DNA from: an uncultured Acetatifactor sp.
GTDB taxonomy: Bacteria > Bacillota > Clostridia > Lachnospirales > Lachnospiraceae
Length of the DNA stretch: 39,807 bases
NCBI RefSeq assembly: GCF_910585425.1
Contig: NZ_CAJUCP010000018.1
Span: 44,517 to 84,323 of the forward strand
Direction of reading: 5' to 3'
In this document: positions 1 to 7,863 of the stretch, one piece after another
How the letters are laid out: every line of letters starts with the position of its first letter
Numbering within the stretch: the stretch's first letter is position 1
Notes under the pieces: generated by a model
What the model was told of the DNA's origin: nothing
The model's database searches: none
The model's input: the letters and a program-made list of their open reading frames with translations, nothing else
Translations under genes and position numbers: made by a program

Positions 1-627
1 GACGGCAGAGAAGAGGAAGCCGGCAGAGAAAAGGCGGCTGGCAGGGATAAGGAGGTCGGCAGAGAAAAGGCGGCTGGCAGAGAAAAGGAAGCTGACAGAG
101 AAGAAGTAGCTGGCAGGGATAAGGAACCTGTCGGAGAAAAGGCAGCCGACAGCGAAAGGAAATCTGGCCCGCCGATGCAGGAAGACGGAAAAGCGGCCGC
201 CAGGAATACCCCGGAGGAGCCAGGGGAGGAATGGGAGCGCCACCTGCCGAAGACGGAGCAGATGGAACGATTCGGGCAGCAGCCGGAGAGGGCATTCCGG
301 CCTAAGATTCAGAAAAAGAAAGAGCCCTCCCACAGGCAGGACCTATCCGCGAAATTCCGTCTGGGAGACAGCGTCATGATATATCCCGATAAGAAAATCG
401 GCATCGTCTGTGAGCCGGTGAATGAGAAGGGCGTCCTGCGGGTCCAACTGCCGGACAGGAAGATATGGATCAACCACAAGCGGGTGAAGCTGCATGTGGC
501 GGCGGATGAGCTGTATCCGGAAGGATATGACTTCTCCATTGTCTTCGATTCGGTGGAGAACCGCAAGCTCCGGCATCAGATGGACCGGAAGTTCGTGGAG
601 GAGGGCATTGTCCTGCAGGAGGAATGA
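1..627 (+). CDS. C-terminal part of a MutS/MutS2-like protein (5' end outside window)
   Basis: The frame is open from base 1, so the true start lies upstream; 208 codons are visible. The first 55 or so residues are a highly charged repeat (see the repeat entry) followed by a Pro/Glu-rich stretch. The last 100 residues form a compact domain that starts around FRLGDSVMIYPDKK, continues through a beta-rich stretch with NHKRVKLHV, and ends in ELYPEGYDFSIVFDSVENRK. This tail resembles the end of MutS-family proteins of Clostridia, which carry an SH3-like stretch followed by a YPE.YDF..VFD motif after the ATPase. The family match is from memory and the ATPase domain is outside the window, so the call is tentative. 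If right, the protein binds branched or mismatched DNA. The stop is 53 bases before the end of the converging tadA. Confidence 0.45.
   Translation, partial: DGREEEAGREKAAGRDKEVGREKAAGREKEADREEVAGRDKEPVGEKAADSERKSGPPMQEDGKAAARNTPEEPGEEWERHLPKTEQMERFGQQPERAFRPKIQKKKEPSHRQDLSAKFRLGDSVMIYPDKKIGIVCEPVNEKGVLRVQLPDRKIWINHKRVKLHVAADELYPEGYDFSIVFDSVENRKLRHQMDRKFVEEGIVLQEE
4..165 (+). repeat. Nine imperfect copies of an 18-bp in-frame tandem repeat
   Basis: Units of exactly 18 bp run head to tail from base 4. Copies 2 and 4 (22-39 and 58-75) are identical, and others differ by a few bases (for example 40-57 and 112-129 share ggcagggataaggа-type starts). Each unit encodes six residues of the pattern (A)GREK-A, so the product is a Lys/Arg/Glu/Gly-rich linker. 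The array sits inside the MutS-like reading frame and may extend upstream of the window. Copies decay towards the 3' end (130-165). Confidence 0.9.
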
Positions 628-680
628 AGAGAACCATGTATTCTGGAAGGCGCAGCGCAGTGTCTGCGCCTTCGCCTGCG

Positions 681-1199
681 TCAGACCGGGCCTCCATCCT
701 GCGTCAGGCGGCGCCTTTCCTTCTCCGCCTTATTCCGCTCCCGGAGATCCGCGAAGAAGCGTTTCAGCATCTCGCTGCACGCCTGCTCCAGCACGCCCCT
801 GGTGACGGCGGCCTGGTGGTTGAACTGGGGCATCTCCAGGATGTTCAGGACGGAGCCCCCGCAGCCCGCCTTGGGGTTCATGCAGCCCATGACCACCTCC
901 GGGATTCGGGCCTGTATGATGGCCCCGGCGCACATCTGGCAGGGCTCTAAGGTGATGTAAATCGTGCACTCCTCCAGCCGCCAGTCCCCGATGGCTTTGC
1001 TGGCCTTGCGGATGGCGGTGATCTCCGCGTGGGACAGGGTGTTTTTATCCGTGTTGCGCCGGTTATACCCCCGCCCGATGATTCTGCCCTCGTGGACGAT
1101 GACGCAGCCGATGGGCACTTCGCCAAGGGCCAGGGCCTTCTTCGCCTGCTTCAGGGCTTCTTTCATATATTTTTCATGGATGCTCGTCACTGCCGCCAT
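681..1199 (-). CDS. tadA: tRNA-specific adenosine deaminase TadA
   Basis: A 172-residue member of the cytidine/deoxycytidylate deaminase fold. TadA converts adenosine 34 to inosine in the tRNA-Arg(ACG) anticodon, in the cytoplasm. The zinc and catalytic residues are visible: HAE at 57-59 (zinc His and proton-shuttling Glu) and PCQMC at 86-90 (two zinc Cys). The ATG at 1199 is preferred over the longer frame starting at 1301 because AGGGGGAG lies just upstream of it and the first residues, IHEKYMKEALKQAKKAL, fit the family N-terminus. The C-terminus has a short charged tail. A good promoter lies at 1273-1301. The gene stands alone and converges with the MutS-like gene. Confidence 0.95.
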   Translation of the reverse strand: MAAVTSIHEKYMKEALKQAKKALALGEVPIGCVIVHEGRIIGRGYNRRNTDKNTLSHAEITAIRKASKAIGDWRLEECTIYITLEPCQMCAGAIIQARIPEVVMGCMNPKAGCGGSVLNILEMPQFNHQAAVTRGVLEQACSEMLKRFFADLRERNKAEKERRRLTQDGGPV

Positions 1200-1272
1200 A
1201 TGTCTCCCCCTGCTGTCTTTCCCAGCGCCCCGCGGATGCCTTGCCCTTGTCGGCGCTGAATTGTTTATGACC

Positions 1273-1301
1273 ATTTTAGCGGTTTCAGCGCCTTTTGGCA
1301 A
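1273..1301 (-). promoter_or_regulatory. Promoter of tadA
   Basis: On the minus strand TTGCCA (1301-1296), a 17-base spacer, then TAAAAT (1278-1273). It would start transcription near 1266 and give a leader of about 65 bases before the ATG at 1199. Sequence match only. Confidence 0.6.
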
Positions 1302-1350
1302 TATCTTTTAGAAGCTGGGGCAAATGTGTGGGGAAAGGCAGTAAAAAGAA

Positions 1351-1379
1351 TTGACTTTCTTCCGGATAACGGATAGTAT
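1351..1379 (+). promoter_or_regulatory. Promoter of the GH106-like/rhaM operon
   Basis: TTGACT (1351-1356), a 17-base spacer and TAGTAT (1374-1379). The leader to the ATG at 1456 is about 70 bases and GC-rich. No regulator gene for this operon is visible in the window. Confidence 0.5.
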
Positions 1380-1455
1380 GAAAGAAAATCCCGACAGCGC
1401 TGGCAGCGGGCGGGATGCGCCTGCGGGGACTCCGCGGACGTAAAAAGGAGAAGCT

Positions 1456-4392
1456 ATGAGACAGACGAAGAACGCGCTTTACCCCCTGTTCTGGCAGCAT
1501 GGGGAGAAGGAAGAGGAGCTCAGAGAGGAAATCGGCAAAATGCAGGAGGGCGGCATCGGCGGCTTCATCGTGGAGTCCAGGCCCCATCCGGATTACCTGA
1601 GCTACGGCTGGTGGCGGGACCTGGAGGTAATCCTGTCCGAGGCGGCGAAGCGCCAGATGGAGGTCTGGATCTTCGACGACGGGGCCTATCCCAGCGGGCT
1701 GGGGGGAGGGAAGGTGAAGGCCCTGTACCCGGAGGCCTGCAAGCGCTATATCGCAAAGCGGCAGATTGACGCCGTAGGGCCCATGCCGGGGGCTTCCTTC
1801 CAGATAGCGCCCTGGCTGGAGGAGGGGGAGGAGCTGTACCGGGTGATCGCCGCCAGGAGGGCAGGCGGAAGGGAAGAACTGTACGAAGACAGCTTCGTAG
1901 ACCTGACGGGGACAGTGAAGGACGGACGGCTGCACTGGGATGTGCCCACAGGACAGTGGCGTGTCTTCCTGCTGATAATCACCCGAAACGGCGGCGAGGA
2001 GTGGACGAAGGACTATGTGAACCCCATCAGCTATGAGGCGGTGGGACGCTTCATCGATATCGTCTATGAGGAGCATTACAGGCGTTTCGGGGAGCAGTTC
2101 GGGAAGACCATCAAGGGCTTTTTCGTGGACGAGCCCCGCTTCGGCAGCACTGCCACCTACGAGAGGACGCTGGGAATAGAGGGCCATGTGTACCCCTGGA
2201 GCGAGGAGGTGCCGGAGCTTTTGGAGGCGGAGCTGGGGGAGAGATGGGCCTGTCTTCTGCCCCTTCTGTGGAGCAGGGAGAATCCCATATGCAGGGATGT
2301 CCAGTATGCCTATATGAACGTAGTATCCAGGCTGTTCGCAAGGGACTTCACAGGGCAGATCAGGGAGTGGTGCGGGAGGCACGGGGTGAAGGTCATCGGC
2401 CATGTGGTGGAGGACAATGGGGTCCACGCCAGGATCGGCTACGGGCCGGGCCACTATTTCCGCAGCATGGAGGGTTTCGACGCGGCGGGGCTGGACGTGG
2501 TGTACCAGGTGTGGCCGGAGCGCAGGGACGGTTTCTTCACCTCGCCCTTCGGATACCTGGACGCGGAGTTCTTCTACTGGGGGATTTCCAAGATGGCATC
2601 CTCCGCCGCGCACATCGACCCTTCGAAAAAGGGCATCACCATGTGCGAGATTTTCGGGGCCTACGGGTGGCAGGAAGGGCTGAAGCTGATGAAATGGCTC
2701 ACGGACCATGTCTGCGTCCGGGGCGTCAATATGCTGGTGCCCCACGCCTTTTCTCCGAAATACCCGGATCCGGACTGCCCGCCCCATTTCTACGCCAAGG
2801 GGAAGAACCCCCAGTGGCGGTATTTCCGGAAGTGGGCGGATTACGCCAACAGGGTCTGCACGCTGCTCCGGGACGGAACCCATCGGGCCACTGCCGCCGT
2901 GCTCTACCACGCGGAGGCGGAGTGGGGCGGGGGCTATCAGCCCTTTGAGAAGGTAGTGCGGGCGCTGGCCGAGGCCCAGATCGACTGCGACGTGGTTCCG
3001 GCGGACTGCCTGGAGGGCATCCTGGAAGCGGGAGCAGGGAGTGGTCGGATCTATCAGGTGAAAGTGGAGGACGGACGGCTGCGGGTGAACCGGGAGGCAT
3101 ACCGGGCTATCCTCATCCCCTATGCGGAGTGCCTGCCGGAGAAGCTGCTGGAGGCTTTGGACCTGGCGGCCCGGGCGGGGGTGCCTGTGCTCTTCATGGA
3201 CGGCTATCCGGAGCATGTGTACTATGCGGCGGGGCCTCATGCCGTGCAGAGGGCGCTGGAGGAGAACCCTCTGGTGGAGACCTGCGGGCTGGATCAGGCA
3301 GCGGATTGGATGAAGGCCCACGGCCTCACGGACATCCGTGTGCGGGATTGCTGCCCGGACCTGCGCTTCCTGCACTATGAGAGGGAAGAGGGGGACATAT
3401 ACTTTTTTACAAATGAAAGCAAATGGAATACGGTAGATACCGGGATTGTCCTGAGAGAGGACGGCAGGCTGGCGTTCTATGATGCCATGGAGGATGTCCG
3501 GTATCCTCTTATGGAGGAAAGGATTGGGGCGGACGTGGATGGCATGGCCGGGGAGGTGTCGTTCCGGCTGGTGCTGGAGCCCTACCAATCCGTGTTCGTG
3601 GTGCCGGAGGCCGCCGGGGAAGAGGGAACCTTTGCGGAAGCGGGAGATTCTTCGCAGTGTGGAGCCCGTACGGGAATGGGAGCCTGCACGGGAGCGGTAG
3701 CCTCTGTGGGAACGGTAGCCTGCACAGGAACAGGAGCCTCCGCGGAAACGGTGGCCTGCGGGAGAACGGCAGTCCCTATGGAATCGAAAGCCCTAAACGG
3801 GGCAGAAATGTCAGGGAAGCCGGGAGAGAGGCCGATGCCGGTAATCGACAGGGAATTTCTGGCCGTGCGGAAACAGAAGCGCCTGGATGGGGCCTGGAGG
3901 ATATCCGTCCTGCGGGAAAACGGGGAGTACGAAGCCCTGGAGGGGCTTACAGAGCTCGCCGACATCTCGGCGGCGGACATCCTGCCGGTGTACTCGGGGA
4001 GAATCCGTTACGAGATTTCCTTTGAGCTGGAACAGGGCGAGGCCGGGGAGGGAAGAGAGGCCGTGCTGGATTTGGGCCAGGTCTACGAAATCAGCGACGT
4101 GGAGCTGAACGGCCGTTCTGTGGGGTGCAGAATCTGCCCGCCCCATCTCTACAGGCTGGAATGCAGGCCCGGCAGGAACGAGCTGCGCGTCACAGTGACC
4201 AATACCTTCGCGAAAGAGAAGATGGGCAATGTGTTCGACAGGGCCATGCCCCAGGAACCCTCCGGGCTGCTGGGTCCGGTGCGGCTGTATCTGTGCGCCA
4301 AAGGGCAAACTGCCCCGGAACCTTGCAGACCAGAGCCGGAATATGGTAAAATGTCTTTACACATGAAAGGGGCAGACTGTCAGGGTAACTGA
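1456..4392 (+). CDS. GH106-like glycoside hydrolase, probable alpha-L-rhamnosidase
   Basis: A 978-residue protein without a signal peptide, so probably cytoplasmic. The N-terminus (YPLFWQHGE, then FIVESRPHPDY at about 36-46, a WW pair, and MEVWIFDDGAYPSG at about 71-84) is typical of large TIM-barrel enzymes related to GH106 rhamnosidases. Acidic residues in GFFVDEPRFGS (about 218-228) and HVVEDNG (about 316-322) are candidate catalytic or calcium-binding positions. The last 180 residues look like a galactose-binding-type beta-sandwich (ISDVELNGRSVG). Residues 738-773 are a low-complexity repeat joining the two halves. The next gene is L-rhamnose mutarotase, which supports rhamnose as the released sugar. 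The ATG at 1456 follows AAAAAGGAG closely. The family is recognised by overall pattern, so another deoxy-sugar specificity remains possible. Confidence 0.65.
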   Translation: MRQTKNALYPLFWQHGEKEEELREEIGKMQEGGIGGFIVESRPHPDYLSYGWWRDLEVILSEAAKRQMEVWIFDDGAYPSGLGGGKVKALYPEACKRYIAKRQIDAVGPMPGASFQIAPWLEEGEELYRVIAARRAGGREELYEDSFVDLTGTVKDGRLHWDVPTGQWRVFLLIITRNGGEEWTKDYVNPISYEAVGRFIDIVYEEHYRRFGEQFGKTIKGFFVDEPRFGSTATYERTLGIEGHVYPWSEEVPELLEAELGERWACLLPLLWSRENPICRDVQYAYMNVVSRLFARDFTGQIREWCGRHGVKVIGHVVEDNGVHARIGYGPGHYFRSMEGFDAAGLDVVYQVWPERRDGFFTSPFGYLDAEFFYWGISKMASSAAHIDPSKKGITMCEIFGAYGWQEGLKLMKWLTDHVCVRGVNMLVPHAFSPKYPDPDCPPHFYAKGKNPQWRYFRKWADYANRVCTLLRDGTHRATAAVLYHAEAEWGGGYQPFEKVVRALAEAQIDCDVVPADCLEGILEAGAGSGRIYQVKVEDGRLRVNREAYRAILIPYAECLPEKLLEALDLAARAGVPVLFMDGYPEHVYYAAGPHAVQRALEENPLVETCGLDQAADWMKAHGLTDIRVRDCCPDLRFLHYEREEGDIYFFTNESKWNTVDTGIVLREDGRLAFYDAMEDVRYPLMEERIGADVDGMAGEVSFRLVLEPYQSVFVVPEAAGEEGTFAEAGDSSQCGARTGMGACTGAVASVGTVACTGTGASAETVACGRTAVPMESKALNGAEMSGKPGERPMPVIDREFLAVRKQKRLDGAWRISVLRENGEYEALEGLTELADISAADILPVYSGRIRYEISFELEQGEAGEGREAVLDLGQVYEISDVELNGRSVGCRICPPHLYRLECRPGRNELRVTVTNTFAKEKMGNVFDRAMPQEPSGLLGPVRLYLCAKGQTAPEPCRPEPEYGKMSLHMKGADCQGN
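3668..3775 (+). repeat. Six imperfect copies of an 18-bp in-frame repeat in the hydrolase gene
   Basis: Units of 18 bp at 3668, 3686, 3704, 3722, 3740 and 3758, most ending in gcct, encode TGMGAC, TGAVAS, VGTVAC, TGTGAS, AETVAC and GRTAVP-like hexads. The array is rich in Gly, Thr, Ala and alternating Cys. It lies in the linker between the catalytic part and the C-terminal beta-sandwich. Frame is kept because the unit is a multiple of three. Confidence 0.88.
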
Positions 4393-4423
4393 CGGATATA
4401 TTCTGAAAAAGGAGGACGATACA

Positions 4424-4735
4424 ATGATCAAGGGATTCAAAATGAAGCTGTACCCGGGCCAGGAGGCGGAGTACGAGAAGAGGCACAATGAGCTCTGGCC
4501 CGAGATGCAGGACATGATCCATGCCCACGGAGGGAAGAACTACACCATCTTCTTAGACAGGGAGACGCTGACCCTCTTCGGCTGCATAGAGATTGAGGAC
4601 GAGGCGCTCTGGGCCAAAGGGGCGGACACCGCCGTCAACCGCAAATGGTGGGACTTCATGGCGGACATCATGGAGACCAACCCGGACAACAGCCCGGTGA
4701 GCGTGGATCTGCAGAATGTGTTCCATCTGGACTGA
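4424..4735 (+). CDS. rhaM: L-rhamnose mutarotase RhaM
   Basis: A 103-residue enzyme that interconverts alpha and beta anomers of L-rhamnose so that the isomerase gets the right form. It matches the E. coli RhaM/RhaU pattern along its whole length: KRHNELWPEM (His21 is the likely catalytic base), NYTIFLD, a double Trp in NRKWWDFM (75-76), and NPDNSPVS near the end followed by LQNVFHLD. The length is that of the family. It follows the GH106-like gene by 31 bases with AAAGGAGG upstream, so the two are probably one transcript. No rhamnose isomerase, kinase or transporter lies in the window. Confidence 0.95.
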   Translation: MIKGFKMKLYPGQEAEYEKRHNELWPEMQDMIHAHGGKNYTIFLDRETLTLFGCIEIEDEALWAKGADTAVNRKWWDFMADIMETNPDNSPVSVDLQNVFHLD

Positions 4736-4946
4736 GGCATGGAGGGATTGCAGATGCAATCGGCTTTGCATGGGTATGCAGACCGGCGCTCCACTGCGCG
4801 GATTCCTGCGCCCGGGGCCCTGGCCGTTTGCCCGCACCGGGGTGCCGTCAGGCAGTGAGGCCCCGTGCCTGCGCGGACACCGGGCAGCGATTGTCCGGGA
4901 ATGGATGCTGGCGTACCGGAATTCCGCATATGAGGTGACAGATAAG

Positions 4947-5444
4947 ATGAGCAAACTGAAAAACATGAGACTGGTGGAAATCCCCCGATTCCGCGCGGTG
5001 TCCTCCGGAGAACAGCCCATCGTCGAGATTTTTGGCAGGGAAAGCGGATTTCAGTCGTGGGTGAATGCCCATGGCCACCTGCTGCAGAAGCATATTTTCG
5101 AACCCCTTGACTTTTTGTGGCATGAGGACAGAGATATCGACAGATCCGTCTGGATCCTGGCCGTCAAGGACGAGGTCACGGAAAACGACACTGCCCCATA
5201 TGAAATCATGGAATTCCCCGGCGGAATGTTCCTGGTTGCCACAGGGGATGAGAGTGACAATGATGACCTCGAAGAGACAGTCAGCGGCATGTTCGCCTGG
5301 ATTGAAGACAGCGATGTCTTCGAATATGGCGATTTCCCCATAAGCGGCATGTGCAATATGCCAAACGCTGACGGCGCGATTGACAAGGCCCTGGGCATAG
5401 CCCAGCAGCAGATTTTCCTGCCGCTGAAATTTCGCGGGAAATAG
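4947..5444 (+). CDS. GyrI-like / effector-binding domain protein
   Basis: A 165-residue stand-alone effector-binding domain of the GyrI/AraC-E type, the fold that binds small hydrophobic molecules in many regulators. The visible pattern is an initial strand RLVEIPRFRAVSSGE, a long insertion with SVWILAVKDEV, then YEIMEFPGGMFLVATGD and a C-terminal ISGMCNMP. There is no DNA-binding domain. The ATG at 4947 is chosen because GAGGTG lies 9 bases upstream and the frame before it (from 4716) is Arg/Pro-rich and lacks a family match. It is followed after 41 bases by the Cys-rich gene, which probably shares its transcript. Ligand unknown. Confidence 0.7.
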   Translation: MSKLKNMRLVEIPRFRAVSSGEQPIVEIFGRESGFQSWVNAHGHLLQKHIFEPLDFLWHEDRDIDRSVWILAVKDEVTENDTAPYEIMEFPGGMFLVATGDESDNDDLEETVSGMFAWIEDSDVFEYGDFPISGMCNMPNADGAIDKALGIAQQQIFLPLKFRGK

Positions 5445-5485
5445 GAGATGGGCCATACATACACTTTTAAAAGGAGGGTCTATAA

Positions 5486-6517
5486 ATGGTCTACAGAAGC
5501 TTGGAGCAGCGCGCCGCACAGGGCTATCTGGACCTGTTTCCGCAGTTCATTCCGGACAGCCAGGCGCCGGTGAGCGTTTCGGAACAGAGGGCGTTTTATG
5601 ACCTGATGGAAAGATTCTACCGGCTGGCATATGAGGAACCGCAGCTTTTTGTGCCAAGGCTCCATGAGGACAGTGCGCTTCCGGGGCTTTTCAGCAGCGC
5701 TTCCGACCCTGGCCGCGAAGCGCAGAACCACATGAAGAAATTCCGAAAGATGCTGGATTCCACAGTGATGCAAATGTACCTTTGCGGGGCGAAAAAGGAG
5801 TACAGGCTGGACCGCAGGCAAAAGGCCATTCTCGCCAGACTGGGCATAGAGGATTACGAGAACCTCCCTGCCGCCTGGGTATGGATGGCGGAAAAGGAGC
5901 ATCTGGAACGCTTCCAGTCACCCTCGCGCTTCGCCCATTGCTGCTTTCGGGCGGATTACACATACACCGTTGAGATTTATGAGAAGGCCTTTGGGAACGA
6001 AGCCTTTCACAGGCTTACAGGCTGGATGGCAGAGCATGGGTACAGGACATTCGACATCTATGACACCACTGCCAGCGGCTGTAAGTTCGCCCTGACCTAT
6101 GCAAATCCCGCATGGGGCAAAGAGCGGCCCCGGGGAGGCTTTGAATACAAGATAAAGCATACGGGCATTTCGCTGCGGTATGAACCCTACTGCAGGGATC
6201 CCTGGATATTTGGGGTGTGCATACCGGGCGGCATGAAGCCTTATCTGGAGCATTTTCAGGAGATGCCCGCCGCGGTCCGGGATTTTGTGATGTCCAGGGT
6301 CAAGCGCTGCGACGGCTGCCGCTACTGCGTACAGACAGATAAGACCGGAAAGAGGCCGCTTGCCAGGATTCCCGTACAGTACGGGGGCGAGGAGCATGCG
6401 CTTTGCCCCTACTACCCGGGCTATCGGTTCTGGTGGACAGGCATTGATGAGGCGCTTGCGGATGATATCATCGGATTATTGAGCTTTATGGATCGATTTG
6501 CAGGGGGCGGGGGCTGA
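5486..6517 (+). CDS. Conserved-looking protein of unknown function with a Cys cluster
   Basis: A 343-residue soluble protein that I do not recognise as a named family. It has a helical N-terminal half with many Arg/Glu, an aromatic-rich middle (FDIYDTT, GISLRYEPYC), and near residue 275 a cluster CDGCRYC followed about 30 residues later by LCPYYPGYRFWW. Four cysteines spaced like this suggest a zinc site. No signal peptide or membrane segment. The ribosome site AAAAGGAGGG precedes the ATG. Its close position behind the GyrI-like gene suggests that the two act together, perhaps in ligand sensing, but this is inference only. Confidence 0.75.
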   Translation: MVYRSLEQRAAQGYLDLFPQFIPDSQAPVSVSEQRAFYDLMERFYRLAYEEPQLFVPRLHEDSALPGLFSSASDPGREAQNHMKKFRKMLDSTVMQMYLCGAKKEYRLDRRQKAILARLGIEDYENLPAAWVWMAEKEHLERFQSPSRFAHCCFRADYTYTVEIYEKAFGNEAFHRLTGWMAEHGYRTFDIYDTTASGCKFALTYANPAWGKERPRGGFEYKIKHTGISLRYEPYCRDPWIFGVCIPGGMKPYLEHFQEMPAAVRDFVMSRVKRCDGCRYCVQTDKTGKRPLARIPVQYGGEEHALCPYYPGYRFWWTGIDEALADDIIGLLSFMDRFAGGGG

Positions 6518-6618
6518 AGGCGGACTTTCCGGATTTCTGTACGGAGGATGGGTTCTGTCTGGATTGGGGGATTTACGTGCATATTTTGAATGAAAAATGC
6601 AAAAATATGAAATAAATA

Positions 6619-6647
6619 TTGCGAAGACCGTTTTTAACTGCTACAAT
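6619..6647 (+). promoter_or_regulatory. Promoter of the ATPase/RloB pair
   Basis: TTGCGA (6619-6624), a 17-base spacer and TACAAT (6642-6647) in a locally AT-rich stretch, 38 bases before the ATG at 6685. Confidence 0.55.
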
Positions 6648-6684
6648 TAGAAAATGAGTATACTGTGGATGGGGGCATTCGTTT

Positions 6685-7863
6685 ATGCTGGTTCAATTTA
6701 CGATTGAAAATCACAGATCCATAAAGAATAGCTCAGTGGTCAGTTTTGCGGCATCGAAGGATAAGTCGCTGGAAGAATATCTGCTGCCAATGGATACGAA
6801 GAAGTCCCTGCTGCCTGCAATTGCCATCTATGGCGCCAATGCTGCCGGCAAGAGCAATGTCCTGCATGCAATGATGACCATGAGGGAAATGGTAGTCGGT
6901 GAAGCGGCCAGGATATCCAAGGGACAAAAGCTGCCGTGGGAACCCTTTGGCGGTACAAAGGAACCGACATCATTTGAAAGCGTGTTTCTCTACCAGGGTA
7001 TCCGATACGCATATGGATTCTCGTTTGACGCAAAAAAGATTTATGCAGAATATCTCTATCACTGGCCCAACGGCCGGGAGGCCCTTATCTTCTCCAGAGA
7101 GAACGGAGTTTATGAGTTCCGGGAAAATGTAAATGAACAAATGACGCTCAGTAACCGAACGCCGGAAAACAAGCTTTATCTGGTATCCTCCAACGACTGG
7201 AATCTTCCGCAGACGGAAAATGCCTATAAGTGGTTTCTGGAAAAGCTGACATTCCTCATGGATGAAGAACAGACAAACTCGGAAACTGTTGCGCAGATTT
7301 TAGACGGCGATGACAAGAAAGCCCGTATCTTAAAGGAATTGCTGCTTGCGGACCTGGGCATTTCCGATGTTGCCATAAAGAACCTTGCCGACAAGGCAAT
7401 GGCAATCACGACTACCCACAGAATCCTCCACGAGGATGGAAGCGTGGAATATTTCCAGCTCCTGATGGAACAGGAGTCTGCCGGTACGCAGCATTTCTTT
7501 GCCCGCATTGGCGGATGGCTGCAGGCCCTTGAAAATGGGGCGCTTCTGGTTGTGGATGAGATTGAAGACAGTCTGCATCCTCTTCTGACAAAGCGATTGA
7601 TTGAAATGGTGCAGGACAGGAATATAAATATAAAGGGAACTCAAATCCTTTTCACGACCCACGACTGCCTATTGCTTGACTTAAATCTATTCCGCAGGGA
7701 TCAGATTTGGTTTGCCGAGAAAGATAATGCGACCTGTGCGACCGAGCTTTATTCGCTGACCTCCTTCTCTCCGCGAAAAGGCGAGAATGTGCGAGGGGGT
7801 TATCTGCAGGGGCGATTCGGGGCGATTCCTTTCATCGGAGGTGATGTCCTGTGGCAAAGATGA
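6685..7863 (+). CDS. OLD/RloA-like AAA-type ATPase (AbiL-like defence pair, first gene)
   Basis: A 392-residue ABC/SMC-fold ATPase of the AAA_15/AAA_21 kind. It starts with FTIENHRSIKN, then the Walker A GANAAGKS at 50-57. The Walker B region is LLVVDEIEDSLHPLL at about residues 286-300, followed by TQILFTTHDCLLLD, the switch-type His of the family. Its partner is an RloB protein that overlaps by 13 bases, the arrangement known from RloA/RloB and from the AbiLi/AbiLii phage-exclusion pair. By analogy the ATPase senses infection and controls the RloB effector, but phage resistance is not shown by the sequence. Base composition is clearly AT-richer than in the flanking genes, which suggests horizontal gain. 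Confidence 0.85.
   Translation: MLVQFTIENHRSIKNSSVVSFAASKDKSLEEYLLPMDTKKSLLPAIAIYGANAAGKSNVLHAMMTMREMVVGEAARISKGQKLPWEPFGGTKEPTSFESVFLYQGIRYAYGFSFDAKKIYAEYLYHWPNGREALIFSRENGVYEFRENVNEQMTLSNRTPENKLYLVSSNDWNLPQTENAYKWFLEKLTFLMDEEQTNSETVAQILDGDDKKARILKELLLADLGISDVAIKNLADKAMAITTTHRILHEDGSVEYFQLLMEQESAGTQHFFARIGGWLQALENGALLVVDEIEDSLHPLLTKRLIEMVQDRNINIKGTQILFTTHDCLLLDLNLFRRDQIWFAEKDNATCATELYSLTSFSPRKGENVRGGYLQGRFGAIPFIGGDVLWQR

Noticed and set aside
1285..3588. Long 767-codon minus-strand frame opposite the hydrolase gene
   Set aside because: It is a shadow of the GC-rich hydrolase reading frame, rich in Arg, Pro and His, with no family pattern and no ribosome site.
4754..4858. 34-codon ORF with a GGAGGGA site between rhaM and the GyrI-like gene
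   Set aside because: The peptide is Arg/Pro/Ala-rich with no conserved look, in a GC-rich stretch where such frames arise by chance.
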